DNA from: Marinomonas primoryensis
GTDB lineage: Bacteria; Pseudomonadota; Gammaproteobacteria; Pseudomonadales; Marinomonadaceae
Assembly: GCF_013372285.1 (NCBI RefSeq)
Contig: NZ_CP054301.1
Location: 2,094,001 to 2,158,000, forward strand
Direction: 5' to 3'
Length of the DNA: 64,000 nt
The notes beneath the pieces are model-generated. The model was not told the DNA's origin. It worked only from the letters and a program-made list of their open reading frames with translations, and searched no databases. Position numbers and translations under genes: made by a program. This document shows, one piece after another, positions 37,070 through 46,337 of the stretch; position 1 is the first letter of the stretch, and each line of letters opens with the position of its first letter.

Positions 37070-37612
37070 TCATTCTCCATCATAGGCGCACAGACTAAAA
37101 ACAGGAATATCGCTGTCTCTTAACTTCTGGCTTCCACCAAGATCTGGCAAGTCAATAATCGCTGCTACTTCTTTGATGTTTGCGCCTTGCTTGGTCAATA
37201 ATTTAATCGCTGCGAAAAGCGTACCACCAGTGGCAATTAAATCATCAAACAGCAACACTTCATCGCCAGCCTTTACCGCGCCTTCTTGGATTTCCAATTC
37301 AGCGTCACCGTATTCTAAAGCGTATTTCTGTGAAATGGTTTTGCCTGGAAGCTTGCCTTTCTTTCTAACTAAAATTAGAGGCTTCTGTAATTCGTAAGCC
37401 AATACTGCCGCGATCAAAAAGCCTCGAGCATCAATACAAGCAATATGAGAAATGTCCGTGGATATGTAACGATGAACATAAGCATCCACCACCATCCTCA
37501 TGCCTTTTGGGTCGCTAAAAATAGGCGTAATATCACGAAAGCTAACGCCTTCTTTTGGCCAGTCTTCTACAGTTTGTATTAGTGATTTAACATAAAAATC
37601 GTCGTAAAGCAT
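37070..37612 (-). CDS. apt: Adenine phosphoribosyltransferase
   Basis: Salvage enzyme converting adenine and PRPP to AMP. 180 aa. The PRPP-binding loop is VLLFDDLIATGGTLFAA. Other family segments are WPKEGVSFRDITPIF and ARGFLIAAVLAYELQKPLILVRKKGKLPG. It lies downstream of fnr on the same strand but 25 bp away, so co-transcription is possible. Confidence 0.96.
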   Translation of the reverse strand: MLYDDFYVKSLIQTVEDWPKEGVSFRDITPIFSDPKGMRMVVDAYVHRYISTDISHIACIDARGFLIAAVLAYELQKPLILVRKKGKLPGKTISQKYALEYGDAELEIQEGAVKAGDEVLLFDDLIATGGTLFAAIKLLTKQGANIKEVAAIIDLPDLGGSQKLRDSDIPVFSLCAYDGE

Positions 37613-37637
37613 ATCTAGTAGCGCCTCAATATATCAA

Positions 37638-38399
37638 TCAAATTCGAGCAATTTTACCACAATCGCTAGCAACCCCAATGAGTTTTTGCATTTCGGGAAA
37701 ATTGAGTATTTCAATTTCTTTACCATCGACGTGTATTAATTCACTTTTTTGGAATCGTGTAATCACACGACTCACGGTTTCAACCGCTAAACCAAGATAA
37801 TTCCCTATCTCGCCACGAGACATAGACAAACGAAACGATGACGCCGAATAACCACGTATTTTAAACCGATTAGATAAGTTCAGTAAAAAAGATGCAACTT
37901 TTTCATCTGCATTCTTTTTACCCAATAAAACCATCATCTGTTGATCATCAGAAATTTTACGACTCATTATTCTAAATAATTGGTGCCTTAAAGAAGGGAT
38001 CTGAACGGAGAGGTCTTCTAAGTGAGTAAATGGAATTTCACAAACTGTTGTTGTTTCCAAAGCCTTTGCTGAAACAGGGTACTTATTTGAGTCAATTCCA
38101 CTAAGACCAACTAACTCACTAGGACAATAAAAGCCTGTGATTTGCTCTTCACCATAAGAAGTAATGTTAAAAGTCTTTAAGGTGCCGGAACGAACAGCAT
38201 AAACAGAGTTGAAGGTATCCCCTTGACGAAATAAAAACTCCCCTTTTTTTAGAGGCTTTTTGCGCTCAATAATTTGATCTAGTTTATTGATGTCTTCATC
38301 CGCTAATGCAATTGGTAGGCAAAGCGCACTTAAGCTGCAATTTTGGCATTGCGAAGTAAGCGTACTGTTAAATCGTGATTGTGTGTGTGTCATTGCCAT
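37638..38399 (-). CDS. fnr: FNR/ANR-type oxygen-sensing transcriptional regulator
   Basis: 253-aa Crp-Fnr regulator. Four cysteines at 18, 21, 27 and 120 match the [4Fe-4S] ligands of FNR. The cyclic-nucleotide-binding-like domain holds the sensor (EFLFRQGDTFNSVYAVRSG). The C-terminal helix-turn-helix has EIGNYLGLAVETVSRVITRFQ, whose ETVSR matches the ETISR recognition of FNR, implying TTGAT-N4-ATCAA sites. It lies 21 bp downstream of hemN, which has such a site, so the pair probably responds to oxygen limitation together. Confidence 0.95.
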   Translation of the reverse strand: MAMTHTQSRFNSTLTSQCQNCSLSALCLPIALADEDINKLDQIIERKKPLKKGEFLFRQGDTFNSVYAVRSGTLKTFNITSYGEEQITGFYCPSELVGLSGIDSNKYPVSAKALETTTVCEIPFTHLEDLSVQIPSLRHQLFRIMSRKISDDQQMMVLLGKKNADEKVASFLLNLSNRFKIRGYSASSFRLSMSRGEIGNYLGLAVETVSRVITRFQKSELIHVDGKEIEILNFPEMQKLIGVASDCGKIARI

Positions 38400-38420
38400 G
38401 TGAATCTCCCTGATTTCGAT

Positions 38421-39791
38421 CTATATAACTTTTGAGTATTTTATAGAGTTATTCAAATATTTATCGAAAACCATACAAATACAACGAATAAGTAATCTAC
38501 CGCGTTCCGTGACTTTTATAGTGGCCTGCACACCACCGCGATGAACTTCCACCATCTCATCATCGACCATAGGTTTTAGCATGTCTACTTCTTCACCAAA
38601 ATAGTCGAAAAAACGTATATTAAACATTTTCTCGATAATGACAGTATTGAGTTCAAACTGCGCAATGAGCGTCATAATCACTGTGTGACGAATTCTATCA
38701 TCTAAGTCGCTTATATAGCCTTTTGATATGGCCAATTGCCCCTTCTCGATACTATTTCTATATTTTGAAAGATCGGTATGGTTTTGAATATAAACGCCTT
38801 TTATATCACTAATGGCAGACACACCAAAAGCAACCAAATCAGTACCCGCATGAGTAGTATAGCCCTGGAAATTCCGCTGCAATTCGCCTTGCTTTTGAGC
38901 TTTGGCCAAGCTATCACCGGGCTTTGCGAAATGGTCCATGCCAATGTATTCATAGCCAGCCGAAATTAAAGATTCGATGCTCATTTTTAGCAAATCAAGC
39001 TTCATACTTGGTGATGGTAAGCTTTCATCCAATATACGCCGTTGAGATCGAAACCGTTCTGGCAAATGGGCATAATTAAAAAGAGAGATTCTTTCTGGCG
39101 ATAACGCCACGACATCAGCTAACGTCGCCCTAAAACCTTCCATTGATTGATAGGGCAGGCCATAGATAAGATCGAAGTTTATCGATTTGATATTTAGTTT
39201 TCTGGCATCGCTAACCAAATCGGCTACCATTTTTATAGGTTGAATTCGATGGATAGCCTCTTGAACTTTAGAATCAAAATCTTGAACGCCGATACTGATT
39301 CTATTAATACCCATATCGGTTAGTAACTTAAGCTTAGAGTACGTAATTTCACGCGGGTCAATTTCGATACTGTAGTCTTGAGTTCCGTCATTAATCAAAT
39401 TGAAATACTGCTTTATGTCACTAAACAACGACCGAATAAGCTCTTCTGTTAAAAAGGTCGGCGTACCTCCGCCAAAATGCAACTGCGTTACTTTTCTTGT
39501 GTGATCCAGCATAAGGCTACGCAGTCTCATCTCTTCACCCAAGAGCTCAACGTATTCGACACCTTTATCATACTGCTTAGTCACAATTTTATTGCAGGCG
39601 CAGTAATAGCAAAGGTGCGCACAGAAAGGAATATGGAAATACAAGCTAAGCGGTTTTTCTGATGGCATTAGCATCTTATCAATCAGAGCTATTTTGCTTA
39701 TCGTTGAGTCAAATTGTGGCGCTGTAGGGTAAGAAGTATAGCGAGGTCCAGATAAATCGTACTTGCCAATAAGTGAAGAGTCCCAGATCAT
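38421..39791 (-). CDS. hemN: Oxygen-independent coproporphyrinogen III oxidase HemN
   Basis: Radical-SAM enzyme making protoporphyrinogen IX without oxygen. 456 aa, the full HemN length. The start MIWDSSLIGKYDLSGPRYTSYPTAP is typical. The SAM cluster motif has Cys57, Cys61, Cys64 and the extra Cys66 (CAHLCYYCAC). Other marks are HFGGGTPTFL, ISIGVQDF and GMDHFAKP. An FNR-type site lies about 58 bp upstream of the start codon, as expected for anaerobic induction. Confidence 0.97.
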   Translation of the reverse strand: MIWDSSLIGKYDLSGPRYTSYPTAPQFDSTISKIALIDKMLMPSEKPLSLYFHIPFCAHLCYYCACNKIVTKQYDKGVEYVELLGEEMRLRSLMLDHTRKVTQLHFGGGTPTFLTEELIRSLFSDIKQYFNLINDGTQDYSIEIDPREITYSKLKLLTDMGINRISIGVQDFDSKVQEAIHRIQPIKMVADLVSDARKLNIKSINFDLIYGLPYQSMEGFRATLADVVALSPERISLFNYAHLPERFRSQRRILDESLPSPSMKLDLLKMSIESLISAGYEYIGMDHFAKPGDSLAKAQKQGELQRNFQGYTTHAGTDLVAFGVSAISDIKGVYIQNHTDLSKYRNSIEKGQLAISKGYISDLDDRIRHTVIMTLIAQFELNTVIIEKMFNIRFFDYFGEEVDMLKPMVDDEMVEVHRGGVQATIKVTERGRLLIRCICMVFDKYLNNSIKYSKVI

Positions 39792-39848
39792 GGTGTGTTC
39801 CTATTAAAATTTCTAATAGGAGTGTACTCTTTTGTAAAGTGGAATCTT

Positions 39849-39862
39849 CTGATCCAGATCAA
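39849..39862 (-). promoter_or_regulatory. FNR-type binding site upstream of hemN
   Basis: Read on the minus strand the site is TTGATCTGGATCAG, matching TTGAT-N4-ATCAA at 9 of 10 specific positions. It is about 58 bp before the hemN start, compatible with class II activation. It could also act on the divergent hydrolase gene about 105 bp away. Confidence 0.75.
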
Positions 39863-39966
39863 TGATTACCGTCCCCGATTAAGAAAGTTTGAATGAAAAG
39901 CGTCGTGTTTTATAGCCAACAAGGTTCTAACCCTCTCTCGAATCTGATCTAATACTATTTTCAAAA

Positions 39967-40560
39967 ATGGTCATCATGAATACTCTCCCTTTTTATATCG
40001 CTCATGGCGCAGGTGCAGGCCACAACAACCCTTTCTTAAAACGACTTTGTGAGAAAATTTCAGAGCAGAGAAAGCACACTATCATTCCTGTCACTTTTTC
40101 CTACATGCAAGAGCAGGAGCTGTCTGGCAAAAGAAGACCACCCCCTCGTTTCAATACTCTGATCCCCGAATACAGTGATTTAATTAAACATGAGCAAGCC
40201 TGTATTGTCGGTGGCAAATCAATGGGGGGACGAGTAGCGACGCAGCTAACAGAGCTTGCTATGGTAAAAGCAGTAGTCTGTTTCGGTTTTCCTTTTTATC
40301 CAGCGGGTAAGCCCGAAAAAAATAGATTATCTTTCCTATCAGAACTTCAGGTTCCATGTCTCATTATTCAAGGAACAAGAGATCAGCTCGGTTCCTATGA
40401 ATGGGTAAACCAACAATCGCTACCGAACCTTGTTGAAATTATTTGGGTAGAAGGCGCCGATCATGATTTTAAAACACTTAAAAAACACGGTAAAACAATA
40501 AACGACACCATTTCAGAATTAGCAACTAGCACTCATAACTGGTTACAAGCAAACACTTAA
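39967..40560 (+). CDS. Alpha/beta-hydrolase family protein (KANL3/TEX30-like)
   Basis: 197 aa. The nucleophile elbow is VGGKSMGGRVATQL (Ser in GKSMGG), the N-terminal HGAGAGHNNPFLK forms the oxyanion region, and the C-terminal GADHDFKTLKKHG provides the His. It resembles KANL3/TEX30-like small hydrolases. The substrate is unknown. It is divergent from hemN and precedes tusA by about 70 bp. The ATG used could instead be the one 9 bp further in (MNTLPFYIAHG). Confidence 0.85.
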   Translation: MVIMNTLPFYIAHGAGAGHNNPFLKRLCEKISEQRKHTIIPVTFSYMQEQELSGKRRPPPRFNTLIPEYSDLIKHEQACIVGGKSMGGRVATQLTELAMVKAVVCFGFPFYPAGKPEKNRLSFLSELQVPCLIIQGTRDQLGSYEWVNQQSLPNLVEIIWVEGADHDFKTLKKHGKTINDTISELATSTHNWLQANT

Positions 40561-40628
40561 ATGGCTCACAAAGCTTTGAATATTTTCATTGAATAGATAA
40601 TTATTTATTAAACATTGAGAGGAAGATT

Positions 40629-40865
40629 ATGGAACACCACGCTCTGCTTGATGCAACCGATTTACTGTGTCCAGAACCTGTAATGATGCTGCATGTTGAA
40701 ATGCGAAAACTATCTGCTAAAGCAATTTTAAAGGTCATCGCGACTGATCCTTCAACAACACGCGACATTCCGAAGTTCTGTCAATTTCTTGGCCATAAAT
40801 TAATCCAGCAAGAACAAGATAATGGCTGTTATTACTATTGGATAGAAAAGAAAGAAGAGAAGTAA
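40629..40865 (+). CDS. tusA: Sulfur carrier protein TusA
   Basis: 78-aa TusA/SirA. The motif [22 protein letters not shown] contains the persulfide-carrying cysteine in CPEP. The C-terminal strand pair ([26 protein letters not shown]) is typical. It relays sulfur from IscS to the TusBCD-E system for 2-thiouridine in tRNA. It has a good GAGAGGAAG ribosome site and its own strong terminator. Confidence 0.95.
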   Translation: MEHHALLDATDLLCPEPVMMLHVEMRKLSAKAILKVIATDPSTTRDIPKFCQFLGHKLIQQEQDNGCYYYWIEKKEEK

Positions 40866-40904
40866 AAAAAGAGTCTAGATTACTTAAAATCTAGACTCTT
40901 TTTT
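40865..40904. terminator. Strong bidirectional terminator after tusA
   Basis: A 16-bp perfect stem (AAAAAAGAGTCTAGAT with its complement) around an 8-base loop; serves tusA and the converging CBS gene. Confidence 0.92.
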
Positions 40905-40929
40905 ATATCGTAATGTGATGAACCGACTA

Positions 40930-41523
40930 TTAAGCGACTTTTAGTTTTTTTGCATGATCTTTATGACCAAGAATCGCACTTTGATAAGTATATGCAAAAC
41001 TAGAAAACGCAACATCGACATCCAATCGAAGCTGGCGAACCACATCATTAGACGAAATCACACCTCGTATTGCTTTGGTGTCTTCATCAATAACAAGCAA
41101 ATGTTGGAGTAAATTGTGTCGTTGACTAAACAGAAGTGACTCAATGTCTGAATTTTTCAATGAGGTATAAGACAGCGCAAGTAGCTCTTCTTTTGCTCTC
41201 ATCAAGTCAGCAACCATTAATTCCGAACGTTTGAACCCATTAGCGATCTGTTTGATAAAAACATCTTCAGACAAATCATCAAGACTAATAACACCAATGA
41301 AGCGATTATCGGTATCAACCACTATTTTCATCCGCACATGCTCTTTTTTCATCAATTGAACAAGTTCGTCTGCACGTGTGCTGGACTCAATAACTCGTGG
41401 CCCTGCTGTTGTAAAATCTGTAAAAACAGATAAAGCAGAAGAATAAATATTTATATCCTCTGTTGTAGCAGGCCATATAAGGTTGTTAACGTCTTTTGTA
41501 GATACATAAGTTAGTGTTTTCAT
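40930..41523 (-). CDS. CBS-domain protein
   Basis: 197 aa with two CBS motifs that form one Bateman module. The first is around ESSTRADELVQLMKKEHVRMKIVVDTDNRFIGVISLDDLSE and the second around LLFSQRHNLLQHLLVIDEDTKAIRGVISSNDV. There is no attached enzyme or transporter domain. It probably senses an adenosine ligand. It lies about 40 bp after the small secreted protein gene. Confidence 0.88.
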   Translation of the reverse strand: MKTLTYVSTKDVNNLIWPATTEDINIYSSALSVFTDFTTAGPRVIESSTRADELVQLMKKEHVRMKIVVDTDNRFIGVISLDDLSEDVFIKQIANGFKRSELMVADLMRAKEELLALSYTSLKNSDIESLLFSQRHNLLQHLLVIDEDTKAIRGVISSNDVVRQLRLDVDVAFSSFAYTYQSAILGHKDHAKKLKVA

Positions 41524-41564
41524 GATAGAACCCCAGTAAAAAATAAATAAATAATTTGGGTAAG

Positions 41565-41870
41565 TTAAATCAATGAAGAGGGTGGGGCTCGTGGATTAAT
41601 ATTGTCGCTAACGTTAGCGACAATGGGAAAGCGGTAAGGACGAATGGCCGTGAACGTTACTGCATAAATATCGGTGTAAAAAGCAAAGAATGTCGTACAA
41701 ACATTATCTGATCCGTTTTCTTGATCTGGAACAACGACCTCATCACACTTTTCTTCTACAGTAGGCTCTAACCAACGAAATTGATTTACTTCTTGAGCAT
41801 TGGCGCGCTGAGAAATCGTCAATAAAGACGATAAAATCACGGCAATGATCATCAGTAATTGCATTTTCAT
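41565..41870 (-). CDS. Small secreted protein of unknown function
   Basis: 101 aa. A signal peptide covers about residues 1-25 (IIAVILSSLLTISQRANA then QEV). The mature chain has two cysteines (EEKCDEVV and SDNVCTTF) that could form a disulfide, and aromatic-rich segments (FFAFYTDIYAVTFTAIRPYRF). No family recognised. It is followed by the CBS gene on the same strand, possibly as one unit. Confidence 0.7.
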   Translation of the reverse strand: MKMQLLMIIAVILSSLLTISQRANAQEVNQFRWLEPTVEEKCDEVVVPDQENGSDNVCTTFFAFYTDIYAVTFTAIRPYRFPIVANVSDNINPRAPPSSLI

Positions 41871-42090
41871 GGCGCTAACTATCCCTTCTAACCCTTGTTT
41901 TATCTACTAAATATAGGCCTGCTGCTTAGGGAATTACAGTCTTTTTTGAAAAAAAACATCATATTTTCACGATCGTGCACTTTGTCGGTCAAATGCGACC
42001 TAATTCAAATAAACTTGATCTATGTCGCCATTCCCTTCTAGTTACTCAGCTAATCTGTATGCGAGTTTATTTATCCATTGGGAGTGTGTT

Positions 42091-43101
42091 ATGAAAGCCG
42101 CTGTTGCTAGTAAATTTGGTTCTGTTCTAAAGATCGAAGATATCGCCAAACCTGTGATTGAGCCTCACCAAATACTTGTAAAAATCCATGCTTGTGGGGT
42201 TTGTCATACGGACTTGCATGCTTGCCACGGAGACTGGCCAGTAAAACCTACACTCCCCTTGGTGCCTGGACATGAAGGTGTTGGCGAAGTCGTTGAAGTA
42301 GGAAGCGCAGTTAAGCACATTAACACTGGAGATCGAGTTGGTATCCCATGGCTATATAGTGCATGCGGCCACTGTGAATACTGCCTAAGTGGTAATGAAA
42401 ACCTATGCTTGTCCCAACAAAACTCAGGATATTCAGTCAATGGTAGTTATGCTGAATTTTGTGCCGCTCATGCTGACTATGTCGTAAAGATCCCCGAAGG
42501 CCTTAGCTATATTGAAGCGGCACCATTATTTTGCGCCGGCGTAACAACCTATAAAGCACTTAAAGTATCAACCACTAAACCTGGTGATTGGGTGGCTATT
42601 TTTGGCATTGGCGGACTAGGCCACTTAGCGGTTCAATATGCGGTCGCTATGGGGTTAAGAGTGGTGGCTGTTGATACGGGTAAACCAAAACGTGACCTAG
42701 CCATGTCGCTTGGTGCTGAACATTACTTTGACTTTAAAACCGACGATGTTGTTAAAAGCATTCTCGAAAAAACGAGTGGTGTACACGCCAGTGTTTGTAC
42801 TGCTGTCAGCAAGGTTGGCTTTAGACAAAGTTATGATGTCATAAGACGTGGAGGTAAATGCGTATTGGTTGGTTTACCACCAGAAGACATGCCATTGCCT
42901 ATATTCAATACCGTTCTCAATGGTGTCAGTGTTGTTGGGTCTATTGTCGGCACCAGAAAAGATCTTGAAGAATGTTTGGAATTTGCGGCTCGTGGCAAGG
43001 TAAAGGCGATTGTTGAAGAGAAAAAGCTCGAAGATATAAATGACATTTTTGAAGACATGGAGAAAGGTGAAATTACGGGACGAATTGTCATGTCCATGTA
43101 A
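42091..43101 (+). CDS. adhP: Zinc-dependent alcohol dehydrogenase (AdhP-like)
   Basis: 336-aa medium-chain dehydrogenase. Catalytic zinc ligands are in [15 protein letters not shown] and [12 protein letters not shown]. The structural zinc is bound by [15 protein letters not shown]. The NAD motif is [15 protein letters not shown]. The pattern matches AdhP-type ethanol/propanol dehydrogenases. The start is the ATG with GGAG 6 bases upstream; 23 further codons are open but are not conserved in type. It has its own terminator. Confidence 0.94.
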   Translation: MKAAVASKFGSVLKIEDIAKPVIEPHQILVKIHACGVCHTDLHACHGDWPVKPTLPLVPGHEGVGEVVEVGSAVKHINTGDRVGIPWLYSACGHCEYCLSGNENLCLSQQNSGYSVNGSYAEFCAAHADYVVKIPEGLSYIEAAPLFCAGVTTYKALKVSTTKPGDWVAIFGIGGLGHLAVQYAVAMGLRVVAVDTGKPKRDLAMSLGAEHYFDFKTDDVVKSILEKTSGVHASVCTAVSKVGFRQSYDVIRRGGKCVLVGLPPEDMPLPIFNTVLNGVSVVGSIVGTRKDLEECLEFAARGKVKAIVEEKKLEDINDIFEDMEKGEITGRIVMSM

Positions 43102-43116
43102 TATATAGCGAGACAT

Positions 43117-43160
43117 AAAAAAGGAGCGAATCCCTACAATATTGGGTTTCCGCTCCTTTT
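43117..43160. terminator. Terminator between adhP and the MaoC gene
   Basis: Long stem formed by AAAAGGAGCG and CGCTCCTTTT, extended by TCCC/GGG pairs, flanked by A and T runs, between converging genes. Confidence 0.88.
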
Positions 43161-43184
43161 AGTGTTTTATTACCGTCACGATGA

Positions 43185-43613
43185 TTAAACTGCGGCTGGC
43201 AACATAATAGTCGCTTCACCCGTTACAACCACTTTACCTTCGCACTCGCACACTGTTTTTAGCGTTGCTCGGCGACGACGCACATTAATATCCGTCACAG
43301 TCACTGTTGTCACTACTTCTTGCCCAATAAAAACAGGCGAACGAAATTTCAATGTTTGCTCTAGATAAATGCAGCCAGGTCCAGGTAGTTGCGTGCCAAT
43401 TGCGGCAGAAATAAACCCCGCCGTTAGCATGCCATGAGCAATTGGCTGACCAAAAGAAGTGGTTGCGGCATATTCTGCATCTAGATGAACGGGATTGGTA
43501 TCGCCGGTCACTTCCGCAAAAGCATGCACATCTGCTTTGGTCACCGTTTTACGATACTCAACACTTTGATCAATAGAAAGTTGCTCTAATGTATAGCCAG
43601 AAGTCATTACCAA
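43185..43613 (-). CDS. MaoC-family (R)-specific enoyl-CoA hydratase
   Basis: 142-aa single hotdog domain. The hydratase motif is AFAEVTGDTNPVHLDAEYA with the catalytic Asp and His, followed by PIAHGMLTAGFIS. This is the PhaJ type that hydrates trans-2-enoyl-CoA to (R)-3-hydroxyacyl-CoA, feeding polyhydroxyalkanoate or other lipid routes. No pha genes are adjacent. Confidence 0.92.
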   Translation of the reverse strand: MVMTSGYTLEQLSIDQSVEYRKTVTKADVHAFAEVTGDTNPVHLDAEYAATTSFGQPIAHGMLTAGFISAAIGTQLPGPGCIYLEQTLKFRSPVFIGQEVVTTVTVTDINVRRRRATLKTVCECEGKVVVTGEATIMLPAAV

Positions 43614-43674
43614 TCCTTATATTGTATTTTATCGCTATGGTACACTTTCGGCGCGCCATTCTTAAGAGGTATCT

Positions 43675-44319
43675 ATGGTTAAGTTAGTGATTTTTGATTG
43701 GGACGGTACCTTATTCGATTCCATCGATAAAATTTGTTTTAGCATGCTCCAAGCAGCGCAGTTGGCAAAAGCGCCAGCTAGAGAAAAAGACGACATCAAA
43801 AATATCATTGGCCTGTCTCTGGATAAGGCCGTCGCAGTCGTTTGGCCAGAACTATCAATAACAGAGCAGGGCATCATTATTGAGCATTATAAAGGCATTT
43901 ATGTCGCAGAAGATCAAACGCCAGCAGAGGCATATCCAGGCGTTATTGATGTATTAAACCAACTTAGAGACGCTGGTGTAAAACTGGCAGTTGCCACGGG
44001 CAAAAGCCGTAAAGGGCTTGAAAGGGCGATGACGTTAACCAATACAAAAAATTACTTTATTACAACGCGTTGTGCCGACGAAGCATTGTCTAAGCCTCAT
44101 CCACTAATGCTAGAGCAAATACTCACAGAACTGGACATATCACCAGAGCACGCGATCATGATTGGCGACACAGAATACGATTTAAACATGGCAACGAATG
44201 CCGGTATGAAAAGTATCGGAGTCACCTACGGCGCCCACCACGAAATTCGCCTTAAAGCCTGCCTACCTCATGCGCTAGTGAACGATTTCAATCAATTAAC
44301 AACTATTCTAGGGTTATAA
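43675..44319 (+). CDS. HAD-IA phosphatase (phosphoglycolate phosphatase-like)
   Basis: 214 aa. Motif I is FDWDGTLFDS, motif II AVATGKSRKG, the motif III lysine is in ALSKPHP, and motif IV is MIGDTEYDLNMATNAG. The helical cap lies between residues 15 and 85. It is 3 bp before the S49 peptidase gene. In gammaproteobacteria a HAD gene of this type often sits with rluC and sppA; here rluC is missing from the site. Confidence 0.9.
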   Translation: MVKLVIFDWDGTLFDSIDKICFSMLQAAQLAKAPAREKDDIKNIIGLSLDKAVAVVWPELSITEQGIIIEHYKGIYVAEDQTPAEAYPGVIDVLNQLRDAGVKLAVATGKSRKGLERAMTLTNTKNYFITTRCADEALSKPHPLMLEQILTELDISPEHAIMIGDTEYDLNMATNAGMKSIGVTYGAHHEIRLKACLPHALVNDFNQLTTILGL

Positions 44320-44322
44320 ATA

Positions 44323-45342
44323 ATGAGTTGGACTGAAGATGAAGATAAAAGTGAATCACTTAACCAAAATGCAAATGCGCCTAAGCAGCCAATCGAACCA
44401 CAAGAAAAAGAGAATCTAGACCCGAACAGGGAGATTTGGACATTACTTGAAAAGACACTCAGTGAAAATATTATTGAAAAACGACGCGCCAGACGCTGGA
44501 GGATCTTTTTTCGCTTTTCAATGCTGGCCATTATATGGGCGGTTTTGGGCGGGTGGTTTATGCAATCTACTCTGCAAAACGCCAACTTGGAAGGAGATGT
44601 CATTGCGATGATTCCAATGCGTGGCGTTATCGGCGCTGATGCAGAGATTGAGTCGTCTGACGTTGTTAACTTACTTGATGACGCCTATCAAAATAGCCGT
44701 CTTAAAGGCGTTATTATTGAAATGAACAGCCCAGGCGGTAGCCCTGTTCATTCCGGCATTATTTATGATGCTATTCGTGCCAAAGAGCAGGCTTATCCAG
44801 AGATTCCGGTATTAGTAGTAGTTGAAGATATGGCCGCTTCAGGTGGGTATTATATCGCGTCTGCTGCCAGTGAAATCTACGCAGACAAAGCCAGCTTAGT
44901 AGGCTCTATTGGTGTTATTTCTTCAGGTTTTGATGCCAGCAATTTACTTGAAAAAATTGGCGTGGAGCGTCGCACTTTCACCGCAGGCCGCAATAAGGCC
45001 TTTCTAGACCCATTCTCACCAATGACTGACGAAGCCAGAGATAAATGGCAAGCCGTGCTAGATGAAACGCATCAGCAATTCATCAATGCAGTTAAAGAGG
45101 GCCGTGGCGACAGACTGACGATCACCGATGATGTTTTTTCTGGCATGGTGTTCACGGGTTCTCAAGCGCAAAAAATTGGCTTGATCGATGGTTTGTCCAG
45201 TGTAAATGAATTACTAAACTCTCGATTCCCGGACGCAACGCCCGTATTTTATGAAATTAAGCAAGATTCATGGAGAGAATTGGCTAAAGAGTTTGGTGTC
45301 GAAATGGCCACAAAAATACTAAGCACTACCCGTATTGAATAA
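44323..45342 (+). CDS. sppA: S49-family signal peptide peptidase (SppA-like)
   Basis: 339 aa, the short single-domain form. A cytoplasmic acidic N-terminus and one membrane segment near residues 63-83 (FSMLAIIWAVLGGWF) precede the protease domain. The nucleophile is Ser173 in MAASGGYYIAS, and the general base Lys225 lies in AGRNKAFLDPF. It degrades cleaved signal peptides in the membrane. It forms an operon with the upstream HAD gene. Confidence 0.93.
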   Translation: MSWTEDEDKSESLNQNANAPKQPIEPQEKENLDPNREIWTLLEKTLSENIIEKRRARRWRIFFRFSMLAIIWAVLGGWFMQSTLQNANLEGDVIAMIPMRGVIGADAEIESSDVVNLLDDAYQNSRLKGVIIEMNSPGGSPVHSGIIYDAIRAKEQAYPEIPVLVVVEDMAASGGYYIASAASEIYADKASLVGSIGVISSGFDASNLLEKIGVERRTFTAGRNKAFLDPFSPMTDEARDKWQAVLDETHQQFINAVKEGRGDRLTITDDVFSGMVFTGSQAQKIGLIDGLSSVNELLNSRFPDATPVFYEIKQDSWRELAKEFGVEMATKILSTTRIE

Positions 45343-45365
45343 TTAAATAAAACCATTCTTCTTTT

Positions 45366-45388
45366 AAAGCCCCTTCGGGGGCTTTTTT
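45366..45388 (+). terminator. Intrinsic terminator after sppA
   Basis: Stem AAAGCCCC/GGGGCTTT with a TTCG tetraloop followed by a T run; 24 bp after the sppA stop. Confidence 0.93.
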
Positions 45389-45522
45389 ATTGCCTATAAA
45401 ATGCGCAAGATAGCCGTGTTTTTCTACACACAGAACCTCCAGCAAAAGGCTTATGTTTAACTTATAGTATATTTGATAATATATATTCCTATATTTATGA
45501 AATAATAAACCGGGAAGACATC

Positions 45523-46287
45523 ATGGCTCGCAAAGCAAATATAGCACGAGAAGAAATCCATCAAGCCTGTTGGGAGCTAATCGAAAAAAACACTTTCCCT
45601 AACATCCCTCGTTTAACAGAACACTTTGCTCTAAAAGATGGGCGGCGCTGTTCAAATACGACTTTTATGAACGCCATCGCAGGATGGGAAAACTCTTATA
45701 AAGAGCACCAACAACACCAGCTTCAAGAACTAAGTGATATTTTGCTGCCAATTTTTAAGCGTTTTTCAAGAGACGTCACACAAAATCTCGGCCAATTGCT
45801 AGATGAAAAGTCTACCGACCTAGAGCAACACCAAATACGCAAGCAAGAAGCCACGGAGGGTGGTTTCCTATCCTTGTCTTCCGCCTTGATAGAACTACAA
45901 GAAACACATGACGCATTAACAATAGAACACAAAAAAAATTGCTCACACTCAGAAGACATACAAAAAAAGTTAGCCTTTAGTGATCAACGATATCAAGATG
46001 TGCTCTCCCACAACCATGTATTAAACAGTCAGTTAAAACAGGAGCAAAATAGCAATACGGAACTCAGAATAAACCTGTCCCAAAAAGAAGTAGATCTTGC
46101 CAAGCAAGACAATCAACTGACGTTACTCAAACAAGAAAACACCAAACTCGTCGCAGAACTAAAGAACAATCAGATCAAGCAAGTAAAAGGTGAGGCTGAA
46201 AGATGGCTAGAAATCACAAAAAAACTGGACACACTGACAAGTTCAATAGAAACCATCAATCACAAAGATAGAGGCTCAAAAAAATAA
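45523..46287 (+). CDS. KfrA-like DNA-binding coiled-coil protein
   Basis: 254 aa. The N-terminal domain (IAREEIHQACWELIEKNTFP, RRCSNTTFMNAIAGWENSYK) matches the KfrA N-terminal helix-turn-helix. A long coiled coil follows (SDQRYQDVLSHNHVLNSQLK, then Leu/Gln/Lys-rich heptads). KfrA proteins are usually plasmid-borne autoregulators that help partition; this copy lies among chromosomal housekeeping genes. The upstream region is very AT-rich. A CCGGGAAG segment precedes the ATG. Confidence 0.86.
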   Translation: MARKANIAREEIHQACWELIEKNTFPNIPRLTEHFALKDGRRCSNTTFMNAIAGWENSYKEHQQHQLQELSDILLPIFKRFSRDVTQNLGQLLDEKSTDLEQHQIRKQEATEGGFLSLSSALIELQETHDALTIEHKKNCSHSEDIQKKLAFSDQRYQDVLSHNHVLNSQLKQEQNSNTELRINLSQKEVDLAKQDNQLTLLKQENTKLVAELKNNQIKQVKGEAERWLEITKKLDTLTSSIETINHKDRGSKK

Positions 46288-46337
46288 CCGTTATAATGTG
46301 GCTCTAGCCAAACACGCGCACATATTATTAAGAAGAG

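Noticed and set aside
38410..38423. Second FNR-like site between hemN and fnr
   Set aside because: Only about 8 of 10 specific positions match and it overlaps the end of hemN; too weak to list as a site.
42025..42045. FNR half-site upstream of adhP
   Set aside because: Only one half (TTGAT) matches; the other half is absent.
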